Origin: Chthonobacter rhizosphaerae
GTDB lineage: Bacteria > Pseudomonadota > Alphaproteobacteria > Rhizobiales > Pleomorphomonadaceae
Direction: 5' to 3'
NCBI RefSeq assembly: GCF_013839525.1
Contig: NZ_JACDIS010000001.1
Coordinates: 558,001-622,000 of the forward strand
DNA: 64,000 bases
Shown here: piece by piece, positions 42,373 to 51,213 of the stretch
Numbering within the stretch: the first letter of the stretch is position 1
Layout of the letters: each line of letters opens with the position of its first letter
Translations under genes and position numbers: made by a program
The notes under the pieces: generated by a model
What the model was told of the DNA's origin: nothing
Seen by the model: only the letters and a program-made list of their open reading frames with translations
Databases searched by the model: none

Positions 42373-43944
42373 TCAGCCCTTCGACACGCCGGCGAGCAGC
42401 AGGAAGAAGGACGGCTGCAGCGAGAAGCCCTTCACGGCGTCGGTGGTCACCGCGTTCTGCCGCCAGTGCGCCACGAAGGCCCAGGGCGCGTCGTCCACGA
42501 TGATCCGCTCCGCCTGCCGGTAGAGTTCGGCCCGCCGGGCCGGGTCGGTCGTCCGGCGGGCGTCCTCCAGCAGCCGGTCCACCTCCGGATTGGAATAGTA
42601 GCCGGAGTTGAAGCCGCCCTTGTCCGGCAGCGCCTCGGTGCGCAGCGTCAGGTAGGGCAAGGTGTCCGGGTCGTTGGTCATCCAGGCCATCTCGGCCATG
42701 TCGCCCTTGCCCTCCAGGCCCGGGTTCACGGTGGCGAGGTAGGTGTTCCACTCGTAGGTCTCGATCGAGACGTTGAGCCCCACCTCGGCGAGGTCCGCCT
42801 GGATGGCGGTCCCCATGGCGACCGGGTCGAGCATGCCCGATCCGCCCTCCGCCACAAGGAGCGTCAGCTCCGCCCCGTCCGCGCCCGCTTCCTTCAGGAG
42901 CGCCCTGGCGCGCTCCGGATCGTGCGGATAGCCCAGAAGAGCCGGGTCGTGCGCCCACTCGAACGCCGGCGCGATGATGCCCTTCGCCGGTACCGCCGTG
43001 CCCTGGAGAAGCTCATTGGCGATCGCCTCCTTGTCGATGGCGAGGTTCACCGCCTGGCGCACCCGCTTGTCGGCGAGCGGGCCGGAGCGCGTGTTGAGGA
43101 TCAGGAACCAGAGATGCGGCCCCGCCTGCTCGTGCACCGCGAAGCTCTCGAAACCCTGGAACTGGGCGAGCGCGTCCGGCGGCACCTCCACCATCACGTC
43201 GATCCCGCCGGAGAGCATCTCCGCCGCGCGGGTGTTCGGGTCGGTGATCGGCCGGAACACCACCGCCTGCAGCTTGGCTTCCTCGCCCCAGTAGTCCGGG
43301 TTGCGCTCGATGGTCACCTGCCGGTTGCCCTGCCATTCCTTGAACCGGAACGGCCCGGTGCCGACCGGGTTGCGGCCGAACTCCTTGCCGCGCTCGGTCA
43401 CCGCCGTCGGCGACACGATGAGGCCGGTCGGATAGGCGAGGTTGGAGAGGAAGGGCGCGAACGGCTCGTTCAGCGTGAACCGCACCGTGCGGGCGTCCAC
43501 CGCCTCCACGGTCTTCACCGCCGAGAAGAAGAAGGAGAGCGGGAACGGCCCGGTCGCCGCCGCCGGATGGGCCGGGTCGAGCATGCGGTCGAAGTTGAAC
43601 GTCACGGCCGCGGCGTCGAGCGGGGAGCCGTCGTGGAAGGTCACGCCCTCGCGGAGCGTGAACGTGTAGACGAGTCCGTCGTCGGAGATCGTCCAGCTTT
43701 CCGCCAGCGCCGGCTCCACCTCCAGGGTGCCGGGCCGATAGCGGACGAGGCCCTCGTAGAGGTTGATCAGGATGCGGAAATCGTTCGTGGCCGTCGCCAC
43801 CGCCGGATCCAGCGACGCCGGCTCGGCGATCTGCCCGACCACCAGAACGTCGTCCGGCACCTGCGCCGTGGCCTCGTGAAGCGGCGCGAGCGCCAGGATA
43901 ATCGCGCCGGCGAGCGCCGCCAGCGTGCCGCGGATGGTAGCCAT
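42373..43944 (-). CDS. Family 5 extracellular solute-binding protein (DppA-like)
   Basis: A 523-residue periplasmic binding protein with a Sec signal peptide (GTLAALAGAIILALAPLHEAT, cleavage near ATAQ at 28). SBP_bac_5 features: AEPASLDPAVATATNDFRIL, LVYTFTLREGVTFHDGSPLDA, NPVGTGPFRFKEWQGNRQV and AVNLAIDKEAI. Ligands of this family include peptides, nickel, glycosides and others; not determinable here. First gene of the operon. Confidence 0.93.
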   Translation of the reverse strand: MATIRGTLAALAGAIILALAPLHEATAQVPDDVLVVGQIAEPASLDPAVATATNDFRILINLYEGLVRYRPGTLEVEPALAESWTISDDGLVYTFTLREGVTFHDGSPLDAAAVTFNFDRMLDPAHPAAATGPFPLSFFFSAVKTVEAVDARTVRFTLNEPFAPFLSNLAYPTGLIVSPTAVTERGKEFGRNPVGTGPFRFKEWQGNRQVTIERNPDYWGEEAKLQAVVFRPITDPNTRAAEMLSGGIDVMVEVPPDALAQFQGFESFAVHEQAGPHLWFLILNTRSGPLADKRVRQAVNLAIDKEAIANELLQGTAVPAKGIIAPAFEWAHDPALLGYPHDPERARALLKEAGADGAELTLLVAEGGSGMLDPVAMGTAIQADLAEVGLNVSIETYEWNTYLATVNPGLEGKGDMAEMAWMTNDPDTLPYLTLRTEALPDKGGFNSGYYSNPEVDRLLEDARRTTDPARRAELYRQAERIIVDDAPWAFVAHWRQNAVTTDAVKGFSLQPSFFLLLAGVSKG

Positions 43945-44124
43945 GCGGATCCTCCCGAACAGACCGGCCCTGCCGTGGGGCCCATTGCCCCAACTGCCGC
44001 GCCGGGCATTTGTTCGGCCGGTCCCGTGTTCATCGGCAACGGTTCCCGCCCGGCCACGCGGCCGCCCTTTCGGCTTGCCGGCGCGCCTCGCTCCCTGGCG
44101 CCCTTTCGGCCCGCCGGCGTCGCC

Positions 44125-45339
44125 TCAGCCCGCCGGCACCGCCCGATAGGCCTCCCGGCCCGCCACCAGGGTCAGCCGCGGCACGGGAGCGCCACCCTCC
44201 GGCCAGTCCACCAGCACCAGGTCGGCCCGCTTGCCGGGCGCGATCACGCCCCGGTCGTGAAGGCCCGACGCCGCCGCCGGGTTGGCCGAGACCAGCTTCC
44301 AGAGCTCGTGCACCGTCCCCACCCCGTCGGCGTGCATGCGCGCGACGGCCATGAGCATGGCCGGATAGAAGTAGTCGGAGGCGAGGACGTCGCAGAGGCC
44401 GGCCCGCACCATATCGGCCGCGCCCGGGGATCCCAGGTGGCTGCCGCCTCGGGCCGCGTTCGGGGCGCCGAACACGATGGCGTCGCCCGCGTCCCGCGCC
44501 GCCCGGGCCACGTCCATGGTCATCGGGAACTCGCTGATGCGGGCGCCGACCCCCCGGTAGTAGTCGCGCGTCTCCACCTGGCTGTCGTCGTGCGACAGCA
44601 TGGAGGCGCCCGCGGCCCGGCCCATGGCGGCCACCTTGGCGATCACGCCCGGCACCTCGGGCCGGCGCTCCCACACGGCCCGGATCAGCGTCACGAACTC
44701 GCCGGTCGTCATGTGCGAGCGCTTGGCCCGCGCCTCCATCTTCTGGGCGAAGTCCGCACTCTCCATGTCCACCGTCGGATAGTCCGGCGCGTGGTCGAAC
44801 GGGCGCGTCTGCAGCGGCACGGCCGGGTCGAGCACCGCCATCGACGTGTGGTCGTTGAAGGCGACCGAGGGCGCGAGCGGGCCGGCGAGCGCCTCCTCGA
44901 TCAGCGGCAGGGCCTCGAAGCAGAAGGTTTCCCAGCGCAGCTGCACCCGGTTCTCCACGGTCAGCCGCGGGGCGAGGTCGCGCATGGCCCGCGTCACGGC
45001 GCCCGCCGTCTCCACCGACCTGAGGCCCGGTTCCCAGCTGATCGTCACCGCGTGGAAGGCCGTCGCGATGCCGTTGGCGGCGAGCTGTCGGTCGGTGTCG
45101 AGGAGCGCCGGCTCCACCGGGACGGCGACGCCCGGCCGGGGCATCACCTGCCGCTCGAACGCGTCGCCGTGGATGTCCACGAGCGCCGGGGCGAGCAGCA
45201 TCCCTCGCCCGTCGATCACCCGCGCGCCGTCGCGCGCGGTGTCGAGCCCGGTGATCACGCCCGCGTCCACGCGCACCGACGCGGTCCGGATCCCGTCGTC
45301 CAGCAGCACCCGCGCGCCTTCCACCACAACAGCCGTCAT
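44125..45339 (-). CDS. phnM: PhnM-like metal-dependent hydrolase
   Basis: A 404-residue amidohydrolase-superfamily protein of the PhnM type (alpha-D-ribose 1-methylphosphonate 5-triphosphate diphosphatase). Visible signature: PALVDIHGDAFERQVMPRPG, a family-specific variation of the metal-binding HxD region; SMLSHDDSQVETRDYY and LASDYFYPAMLMAVARMH follow. In the C-P lyase pathway PhnM works after PhnGHIJL, none of which is in this window, so it is solitary here and may serve a remote phn operon or another substrate. ATG at 45339 has GGAGGGAACG upstream. Confidence 0.85.
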   Translation of the reverse strand: MTAVVVEGARVLLDDGIRTASVRVDAGVITGLDTARDGARVIDGRGMLLAPALVDIHGDAFERQVMPRPGVAVPVEPALLDTDRQLAANGIATAFHAVTISWEPGLRSVETAGAVTRAMRDLAPRLTVENRVQLRWETFCFEALPLIEEALAGPLAPSVAFNDHTSMAVLDPAVPLQTRPFDHAPDYPTVDMESADFAQKMEARAKRSHMTTGEFVTLIRAVWERRPEVPGVIAKVAAMGRAAGASMLSHDDSQVETRDYYRGVGARISEFPMTMDVARAARDAGDAIVFGAPNAARGGSHLGSPGAADMVRAGLCDVLASDYFYPAMLMAVARMHADGVGTVHELWKLVSANPAAASGLHDRGVIAPGKRADLVLVDWPEGGAPVPRLTLVAGREAYRAVPAG

Positions 45340-45600
45340 GCCGTTCCCTCCGCTCGCCGGGCGACCGCGGCCGCCCCGAAGCCGGATGGCTTACGAAAAT
45401 CTCATGACAGTCCCATGGTGCCGCCGCATGGACATGCCCGTCGCATCGGCGCGCGGCCGCCGGAGGGAACGGCCGGCTCCACCGGAAGTTTACCCGACCG
45501 ACGCCGGGCGCTACCCTGGCGCGGGTCGCCGCCCGGCGATCCGGCGTCGCCATCCCGCCACGCCCGGCGGCCCACGGCGAAAGGGCCGGACGCACCCGCG

Positions 45601-46530
45601 ATGACGCTTCTTGTCGATTCGGCCCGCCGCATGCCGGCCGCCTTCCGCAGGCTCCCGCCCGATCTGGCGGCCTCGGGCCTGATGCTGGCCTCCTTCCTGG
45701 TCTTCACCGCCATGGCGGTGCTCGCCCGCACGGTCGGCGACACCATTCCGGTGATCGAGATGGTGTTCGTCCGTCAGGTGGCGGCCTTCGTCTTCATGGC
45801 GCCCCTCTACGCCCGCTTCTGGCCGGCCATCCGGGCGCCCAGGCGTCTCGGCCTCCATGCGGCCCGAGGCGTGGCGGCCGTCGGCGCCATGATGTGCGGC
45901 CTTTCCGCCGTCATCTGGATCCCGCTCGCCGACGCCACCGCCATCCAGATGACCGAAGCCCTGTTCGCCACCGCCTTCGCGGGTCTCATCCTCCGCGAGA
46001 GGGTCGGCTGGCGGCGCTGGCTGGCGGCGGCGGCCGGCATCGCCGGCGTGGCGATCATGATCCGGCCGTTCGGCGGCGGGCTCGACGTCTACGCCCTCGT
46101 GGCGCTGGCCGGCGCGATCTCCGGCGCGTTCGGCATGATCCTCGTCCGCCTCGGCTCGGAGTACGACCGCACCGAGACGGTCATGTTCTGGCAGGGCGTG
46201 GTCGTCCTCGTCCTGGTCACCCCGCTGGCGGCGATCCACTGGGTCACTCCCTCCCTCGACGACGCCGTCCTCCTGTTCGTCATGAGCCTCATCTTCACCA
46301 TCGGCCAGTGGCTGTTCACGGCGGCCCTGCGCATGGGCGACACCTCTGCGCTCGCCCCCTTGCACTACCTGCGCCTCATCATGATGGCGGCCGTCGGCTG
46401 GTTTCTCTACGGCGAGGTGCCGACCCTCGCGACCGCCGCCGGCGCCGTCCTCATCCTCGGCGCCGCCACCTACACCCTGCGGGCGAACGCGCGGCCGGAC
46501 CGCCGCCCGCCGCCGTCCCGCCCGATCTAG
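45601..46530 (+). CDS. EamA/DMT-family transporter
   Basis: A 309-residue drug/metabolite-transporter-type membrane protein with about ten spans in two EamA repeats: GLMLASFLVFTAMAVLARTV, EMVFVRQVAAFVFMAPL, ADATAIQMTEALFATAFAGL, and in the second half ALVALAGAISGAFGMILVRL and APLHYLRLIMMAAVGWFLYGE. Likely exports small metabolites. The ATG at 45601 has a weak RBS; a second Met at 45631 is possible. Its stop overlaps the convergent DUF1275 gene's stop by 3-4 bases. Confidence 0.88.
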   Translation: MTLLVDSARRMPAAFRRLPPDLAASGLMLASFLVFTAMAVLARTVGDTIPVIEMVFVRQVAAFVFMAPLYARFWPAIRAPRRLGLHAARGVAAVGAMMCGLSAVIWIPLADATAIQMTEALFATAFAGLILRERVGWRRWLAAAAGIAGVAIMIRPFGGGLDVYALVALAGAISGAFGMILVRLGSEYDRTETVMFWQGVVVLVLVTPLAAIHWVTPSLDDAVLLFVMSLIFTIGQWLFTAALRMGDTSALAPLHYLRLIMMAAVGWFLYGEVPTLATAAGAVLILGAATYTLRANARPDRRPPPSRPI

Positions 46531-47279
46531 CCGGACCGGCGCCGGTCGCCCCGGACCATGAGGGACGGCGCCGTCAGGGCGGCCAGGAGGGCGGCGAGCG
46601 GCAGGGCGAACACGACGCCGCTGATTCCGAACCCGACCGCCCCGGTGATCCCGCCCGCCAGGAAGGCGCCGAGGAGGCCGGACAGGAGCGCCAGCTTGCG
46701 CCGGTCGGCGGTCACCCCGGCCGCCCGGGCGGCCTCGCCGCCGAGCCGCCGGATCGTCAGCCGCCCGAGTTCGATGCCGATGTCCGTCGCGACGCCGGTC
46801 ATGTGGGTGGTGCGCACGCGGGCGCCGGAGATCTTGGTCACCGTGGCGTTCTGCAGCCCCATCACGAAGGACAGGAGCGGCACGGCCGTCGCGACGGTCA
46901 TGAACCCGCTCGCCGGCAGGCCGGACAGTCCGAACGCCGCCAGGAGCACCGCTTCCAGGAGCAGCGGATAGGCGAACGGCCCCGCCTGCCGGCGGATCCG
47001 GGCGAGGTTCACCAGGACGGCCGAGGTCGCCGCCCCCGCCACGAAGGCGAGCACCGCGGCGGCGCCGGCGGCCGCGAGCGCCACCGCCCCGAGCGCGAGG
47101 TTGTCGGCGACGCCCGACAGGATGCCGGTCACGTGGGAGGTGTACTGGCCGACCGCGAAGAAGCCGCCCGCGTTGATCGCCCCCGCCACGAAGGTGAGCA
47201 GCAGCCCCAATTGCGCGTCCCCCGCGTCCGTCCGCTCCGTCGCCAGCGCCCGGCGGGCGGCGTGGATGTAGGGCTTCAT
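46527..47279 (-). CDS. DUF1275 (YoaK-like) membrane protein
   Basis: A 250-residue, six-span protein of the DUF1275 family: LLLTFVAGAINAGGFFAVGQYTSHVTGILSG region at the N-terminus and LLSFVMGLQNATVTKISGARVRTTHMTG in the middle, both hallmark segments. Function unknown. ATG at 47279, before MKPYIHAARR; the upstream ATG at 47372 would extend through a GC-rich leader. Tail-to-tail overlap with the EamA gene. Confidence 0.88.
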   Translation of the reverse strand: MKPYIHAARRALATERTDAGDAQLGLLLTFVAGAINAGGFFAVGQYTSHVTGILSGVADNLALGAVALAAAGAAAVLAFVAGAATSAVLVNLARIRRQAGPFAYPLLLEAVLLAAFGLSGLPASGFMTVATAVPLLSFVMGLQNATVTKISGARVRTTHMTGVATDIGIELGRLTIRRLGGEAARAAGVTADRRKLALLSGLLGAFLAGGITGAVGFGISGVVFALPLAALLAALTAPSLMVRGDRRRSG

Positions 47280-47512
47280 CGTCTGGTCGCTCGTCCCTCG
47301 TCGGCCCGCCGCGCCGGTCGGGCATGCCACGCCCGCGTGCAGGCGGGCCCGGACACTATAGCAGCGGGACATCCCGGCGGGACACGCCCCCGCATCGGGA
47401 GACTTCCTCCATTTCCATGCGAACGACCGCGTATTTTTCCATCCGGCGGCTCCCGCTAGGATGCCGGACGGACCAGCGGATCCGCTGGTCCGCCCCGAGG
47501 AGGTTCGACGGC

Positions 47513-48481
47513 ATGATCCCAGCCCTCGCCCGTCACGGCGCGCGCCTGATCCTCGCGGCGCTCGTCCTCGGACCCGGCCCGGCCGCCGCCCTCGACGAGG
47601 AGATCGAGGTCCCGACGCGCACCCTCACGGACGCCGCCTTCCTCGCCGGCGACGCCGCGGGCGGAGACCCCGTGACCATCACCGGCCGGCTCACCGGGCC
47701 GGACGGCCCCGGCCGGCAGCCGGTCGTCATCCTGCTCCACGGCACCGACGGACCGCGCAGCGGCGCGGCCGGCAGCTGGCGCGCCTATCTGGACAGCCTC
47801 GGGATCGCGACCTTGCGGCTCGACAGCTACACCGCCCGGGGCCTCCGGGAGGTGTCGCGCGACCAGCAGGCCTTTCCCCAGTTCGCCCAGGTCTACGACG
47901 CCTACAGAGCCGCCGACGTGCTGGCGGGCCATCCGGCGGTGGACGGATCGCGCATCGTGCTGATGGGGTTCTCGCGCGGCGGCAACGCCGCCCTCTACGG
48001 GGCCATGCGCCGCTTCCACGAGGGTCACGGGCCGCGGCGCGCCCGGATCGTCGCCTACCTGCCCTTCTATCCGGCCTGCAACATCGACCTGGAGCGGGGC
48101 GACGAGATGGTGGACGCGCCGATCCGCCAGTTCCACGGCGAGGCGGACGACTGGACGCCCGTCCAGCCCTGCCGGGACCTGTTCGCCCGCCTGGAGGCGG
48201 CCGGCGCGGACGCCGAGCTCACCGTCTACCCGGGCGCCCTCCACGGGTTCGACAACCCCGGCAACCCGGCCCTCTTCGTGGATCCGGACGCCCGGACGTC
48301 CGCCGGCTGCCGGCGGCGGGAGGTCGGCGGCGCGCTGGTCAACGTGGACACCGGCCGGCCGTTCACCTACGCGGACGCCTGCGTGACCACCGGGCCGAGC
48401 TCGCGCTACCAGGACGCGGCCGCGACGGCCGCGAAATCGGCCGTGAAGGCCGTCCTCTCGGCCGTGTTCGCGAATCCCTGA
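47513..48481 (+). CDS. Exported dienelactone-hydrolase-like protein
   Basis: A 322-residue alpha/beta hydrolase with a signal peptide (LILAALVLGPGPAAALDEE, cleavage near AAA-LD at 26). Active-site marks: VILLHGTDGPRSG, nucleophile in LMGFSRGGNAAL, acid in HGEADDWTPV and His in GALHGFDNPG. Four cysteines in the mature part (YPACNID, VQPCRD, SAGCRR, DACVTT) fit a disulfide-bonded periplasmic enzyme. Substrate unknown. ATG at 47513 with GAGGAGG upstream. Confidence 0.83.
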   Translation: MIPALARHGARLILAALVLGPGPAAALDEEIEVPTRTLTDAAFLAGDAAGGDPVTITGRLTGPDGPGRQPVVILLHGTDGPRSGAAGSWRAYLDSLGIATLRLDSYTARGLREVSRDQQAFPQFAQVYDAYRAADVLAGHPAVDGSRIVLMGFSRGGNAALYGAMRRFHEGHGPRRARIVAYLPFYPACNIDLERGDEMVDAPIRQFHGEADDWTPVQPCRDLFARLEAAGADAELTVYPGALHGFDNPGNPALFVDPDARTSAGCRRREVGGALVNVDTGRPFTYADACVTTGPSSRYQDAAATAAKSAVKAVLSAVFANP

Positions 48482-48506
48482 GCCTGAGCCTCGGAATGCG
48501 GCGCCG

Positions 48507-49676
48507 TCATCGCCGCGGCGGCGCGCCCGTGCTCTCGGCCACCTTCAGCTCCGCCCCGAGCACCCGCGCCCCGGGCGGCGACGGCTCGCCTCGGATCGCC
48601 GCCACCAGGAGCCGCGCCGCCTCGCGCCCCATGTCCCGGCTCGGCTGGCGGATGGTGGTGAGCCGCGGCGCGCAATAGTCGCCCACCTCGATGCCGTCGA
48701 ACCCCACCACCGACACGTCGCCCGGCACCCGCACCCCCGCCTCCGCGACGCGCCGGATGAAGGCGAGCGCCATCTCGTCGGAGACGGCGACGACCCCGGT
48801 CGGCCGGCGCTCGGCCGGCAGCGCCAGGAAGAGGTCCGCCGCCCGGGTGCCGGCCGCGAAGGTGTAGTCGCCCTCCGCCCTCTGGATCGCCTCCGCCCCC
48901 AGCCCCGCCGCGGCCGCCGCCTCGGTGAAGCCGCGCCAGCGCGCGATCTCGTTGCCGTTGCCCCGGGGGCCGGACACGTAGAGGAGCCGCCTGTGGCCGA
49001 GCCCGACCAGGTGCTCCACCTGGGTGCGGGCCGCCGCCGCGTCGTCGATCAGCACGGCCGGGATCTGCGGGTCGTCGGAGGCCACGCACACGCCCACCAT
49101 CGGGATGCCGGCCTGCTTCATGGTGCGGGCGCCGTGGCGCGGCACCCGGCCCGACAGGATGAGCGCCCCGTCGATATGGCCGGCGAGCGCGATGTCCACC
49201 AGCCGGTGCTCCTTGTCGGCGGTGTTGTCGAGGTCGCCGATGATCATGCCGAAGCCTTCGGCCGTCAGCGCCTCGTCGGCGCCGCGCACCACCCCGTTGA
49301 AGAACGGGTTGGCGAGCTTCGGCACCACCACGAGCACCATGGAGGTCCGCCCGGCCCGAAGGTTCCGGGCCGCCGCGTTCGGCGTGTAGCCGAGCTCGCG
49401 CACGGCGGCCAGCACCCGCTCCCGCTTGTCCGGGCTCACGCTGTCGGGCGCCGCCAGCGCCCGGCTCACCGTCGCGGTGGAGACGCCCGCCCGGGCCGCC
49501 ACGTCGGCGATCTTCGGCAGCGCAGGCCGGCCGGACCCGTCCGTCGCGCTCCGGCTGCGGGGCCGGGCGGCCGGATCGGCCGGGGTGCCGTTCGGGGCGT
49601 CTGTCGGCGTCCTTCGCCCCGCCGCGGCGGCGGGCGTTCGGGGCGGGGTCTTGGCGGACCGGCGGGACGTCGGCAT
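48507..49676 (-). CDS. LacI-family regulator with long basic N-terminal extension
   Basis: A 389-residue LacI/GalR repressor. The HTH (about 54-75, LPKIADVAARAGVSTATVSRAL) is preceded by about 53 residues rich in Pro, Ala, Arg and Thr, unusual for this family, where the HTH normally starts near residue 1-5. The periplasmic-binding-like effector domain follows: VVVPKLANPFFNGVVRGADEAL, GHRRLLYVSGP and VPGDVSVVGFDGIEVGDYCAP. ATG at 49676 has weak RBS; no better in-frame ATG/GTG lies close to the HTH. It diverges from the sugar ABC operon across a perfect 18-bp operator (49749-49766). Confidence 0.9.
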   Translation of the reverse strand: MPTSRRSAKTPPRTPAAAAGRRTPTDAPNGTPADPAARPRSRSATDGSGRPALPKIADVAARAGVSTATVSRALAAPDSVSPDKRERVLAAVRELGYTPNAAARNLRAGRTSMVLVVVPKLANPFFNGVVRGADEALTAEGFGMIIGDLDNTADKEHRLVDIALAGHIDGALILSGRVPRHGARTMKQAGIPMVGVCVASDDPQIPAVLIDDAAAARTQVEHLVGLGHRRLLYVSGPRGNGNEIARWRGFTEAAAAAGLGAEAIQRAEGDYTFAAGTRAADLFLALPAERRPTGVVAVSDEMALAFIRRVAEAGVRVPGDVSVVGFDGIEVGDYCAPRLTTIRQPSRDMGREAARLLVAAIRGEPSPPGARVLGAELKVAESTGAPPRR

Positions 49677-49748
49677 GGGCGGTTCCGTCTGAAACGTGCA
49701 GATGCGGCAAAGTGACTTGCCAGCGACCCCGCAAACGGGTATCCTGAA

Positions 49749-49766
49749 TTTGTAATCGATTACAAA
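49749..49766. promoter_or_regulatory. LacI operator, perfect 18-bp palindrome
   Basis: TTTGTAATCGATTACAAA, a perfect palindrome with the central CG typical of LacI-family sites, in the 171-bp divergent gap. A partial second half-site CCGATTAC lies at 49817-49824, close to the binding-protein RBS. Confidence 0.8.
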
Positions 49767-49847
49767 GCGCACGTCAAGGCGCACCCCGGGCCGCAACGAA
49801 GGCCCCCGAACGCCAACCGATTACTTCATCCCCAGGGAGGATGTCCC

Positions 49848-51122
49848 ATGTCCAAGCCGATCCAGTCCCAGCCGATCCAGTTCAAGCCGGTCACGTCCAG
49901 GCTGATCCGGGGTCTCTTCGCCGGCGCCGCGCTCCTCGCCATGGTGGTCCCGGCCTCGGCCGAACCGAAGGCCGAGGTCATCCACTGGTGGACGAGCGGC
50001 GGCGAGAGCGCGGCCGTGAAGGTGTTCGCCGAAGCCTACGGCAAGGCCGGCGGCACCTGGATCGACACGGCGGTCGCCGGCGGCGAGAACGCCCGCTCGG
50101 CCGCCATCAACCGCGTCGTCGGCGGCAACCCGCCCACCGCCATGCAGTTCAACACCGGCAAGCAGTTCGACGACATCGTCGCCCAAGGGCTCGTCAACGA
50201 CGTGGAGACCGTCGCGGCCCGCGACGGCTGGCGCGACTTCCTGCCGAAGCCGCTTCTCGACGCCGTCTCCCGCGACGGCAGGATCTACGCCATCCCGGTC
50301 AACGTGCACGGCCAGAACTGGGTGTTCACCTCCACCAAGGCCTTCGAGGCCGCCGGCGTGAAGCCGCCGCAGAGCCTCGACGAACTGGTGCCTGCCCTCG
50401 ACGCCCTCAAGGCCGCCGGCATCACGCCCATCGGGCACGGCGGCCAGCCCTGGCAGGACGGCATGATGTTCAACGCCATCCTGCTCGCCAAGGGCGGCCA
50501 GGACCTCTACCGCTCCATCTACGCCGACAAGGACGGCGAGGCGGTCCGCTCCGAAGCCTTCCGGGCGGTCGTCGACTACTACGGCAGCCTGCGCGGCTAT
50601 GTGGACCCGGGCTCGCCGGGCCGCCACTGGAACGACGCCACCGGCATGCTGATCAGCGGCAAGGCCGGCGTCCAGTTCATGGGCGACTGGGCCAAGGGCG
50701 AGTTCAAGGCCGCCGGCCTCACCGCCGGCGAGGAGTTCGGCTGCTTCGTGGCCGGCCCCGACTACATGATCGGCGGCGACGTCTTCGTGCTCGCCAAGAC
50801 GGACGACCCGGACCAAAAGGCCGCCCAGGAGCTTCTGGCCACCACCCTCCTGTCCCCCGAGGCGCAGGTGGACTTCAACCTGATCAAGGGGTCCGTCCCG
50901 GTCCGCCCGGACGTGGACACCGCGCGGTTCGACGTCTGCGGCCAGACCGGGATGGAGCGGCTGAAGGACGAGGGCCGCCAGATCGGCAATCCGGAGATGC
51001 TGTCGAGCGCGGACCTCGTCGGCTCCACGCGCGACGTGATCACCGAGTTCTGGAACACGCCGGACATGACCACCGACGACTTCGTCGAGGGCTTCGTGGA
51101 AGCCCTCGAGATTGCCGGCTGA
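49848..51122 (+). CDS. Sugar ABC transporter substrate-binding protein (CUT1)
   Basis: A 424-residue family 1 binding protein with a signal peptide (LIRGLFAGAALLAMVVPASA, cleavage near residue 39). EVIHWWTSGGESAAVKVFAE, the MQFNTGKQFDDI region, YAIPVNVHGQNWVFTSTKAF and GVQFMGDWAKGEFK are typical of carbohydrate-binding members. RBS CAGGGAGGATG. First gene of the operon controlled by the divergent LacI protein. Sugar identity not determinable; downstream enzymes suggest a glycoside or polyol processed through oxidation. Confidence 0.93.
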   Translation: MSKPIQSQPIQFKPVTSRLIRGLFAGAALLAMVVPASAEPKAEVIHWWTSGGESAAVKVFAEAYGKAGGTWIDTAVAGGENARSAAINRVVGGNPPTAMQFNTGKQFDDIVAQGLVNDVETVAARDGWRDFLPKPLLDAVSRDGRIYAIPVNVHGQNWVFTSTKAFEAAGVKPPQSLDELVPALDALKAAGITPIGHGGQPWQDGMMFNAILLAKGGQDLYRSIYADKDGEAVRSEAFRAVVDYYGSLRGYVDPGSPGRHWNDATGMLISGKAGVQFMGDWAKGEFKAAGLTAGEEFGCFVAGPDYMIGGDVFVLAKTDDPDQKAAQELLATTLLSPEAQVDFNLIKGSVPVRPDVDTARFDVCGQTGMERLKDEGRQIGNPEMLSSADLVGSTRDVITEFWNTPDMTTDDFVEGFVEALEIAG

Positions 51123-51139
51123 CGTCTGTCCGACGCCGG

Positions 51140-51184
51140 GAACCCGCGGGCCGCGACCGTCCTCCCTCGCGGACCCGCGGGTTC
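51140..51184 (+). other. Intercistronic hairpin after the sugar-binding-protein gene
   Basis: 11-bp perfect outer arms GAACCCGCGGG (51140-51150) and CCCGCGGGTTC (51174-51184), with further inner pairing (CGCGA/TCGCG). It lies 18 bp after the stop; such stems after binding-protein genes commonly keep that protein in excess. Confidence 0.6.
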
Positions 51185-51213
51185 CCCCGCCCCTCCATCG
51201 CCGGAGACCGATC

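Noticed and set aside
41650-46530. A 1626-codon plus-strand open frame
   Set aside because: Only its last 309 codons (EamA transporter) are real; the rest is the antisense of dppB, dppA and phnM.
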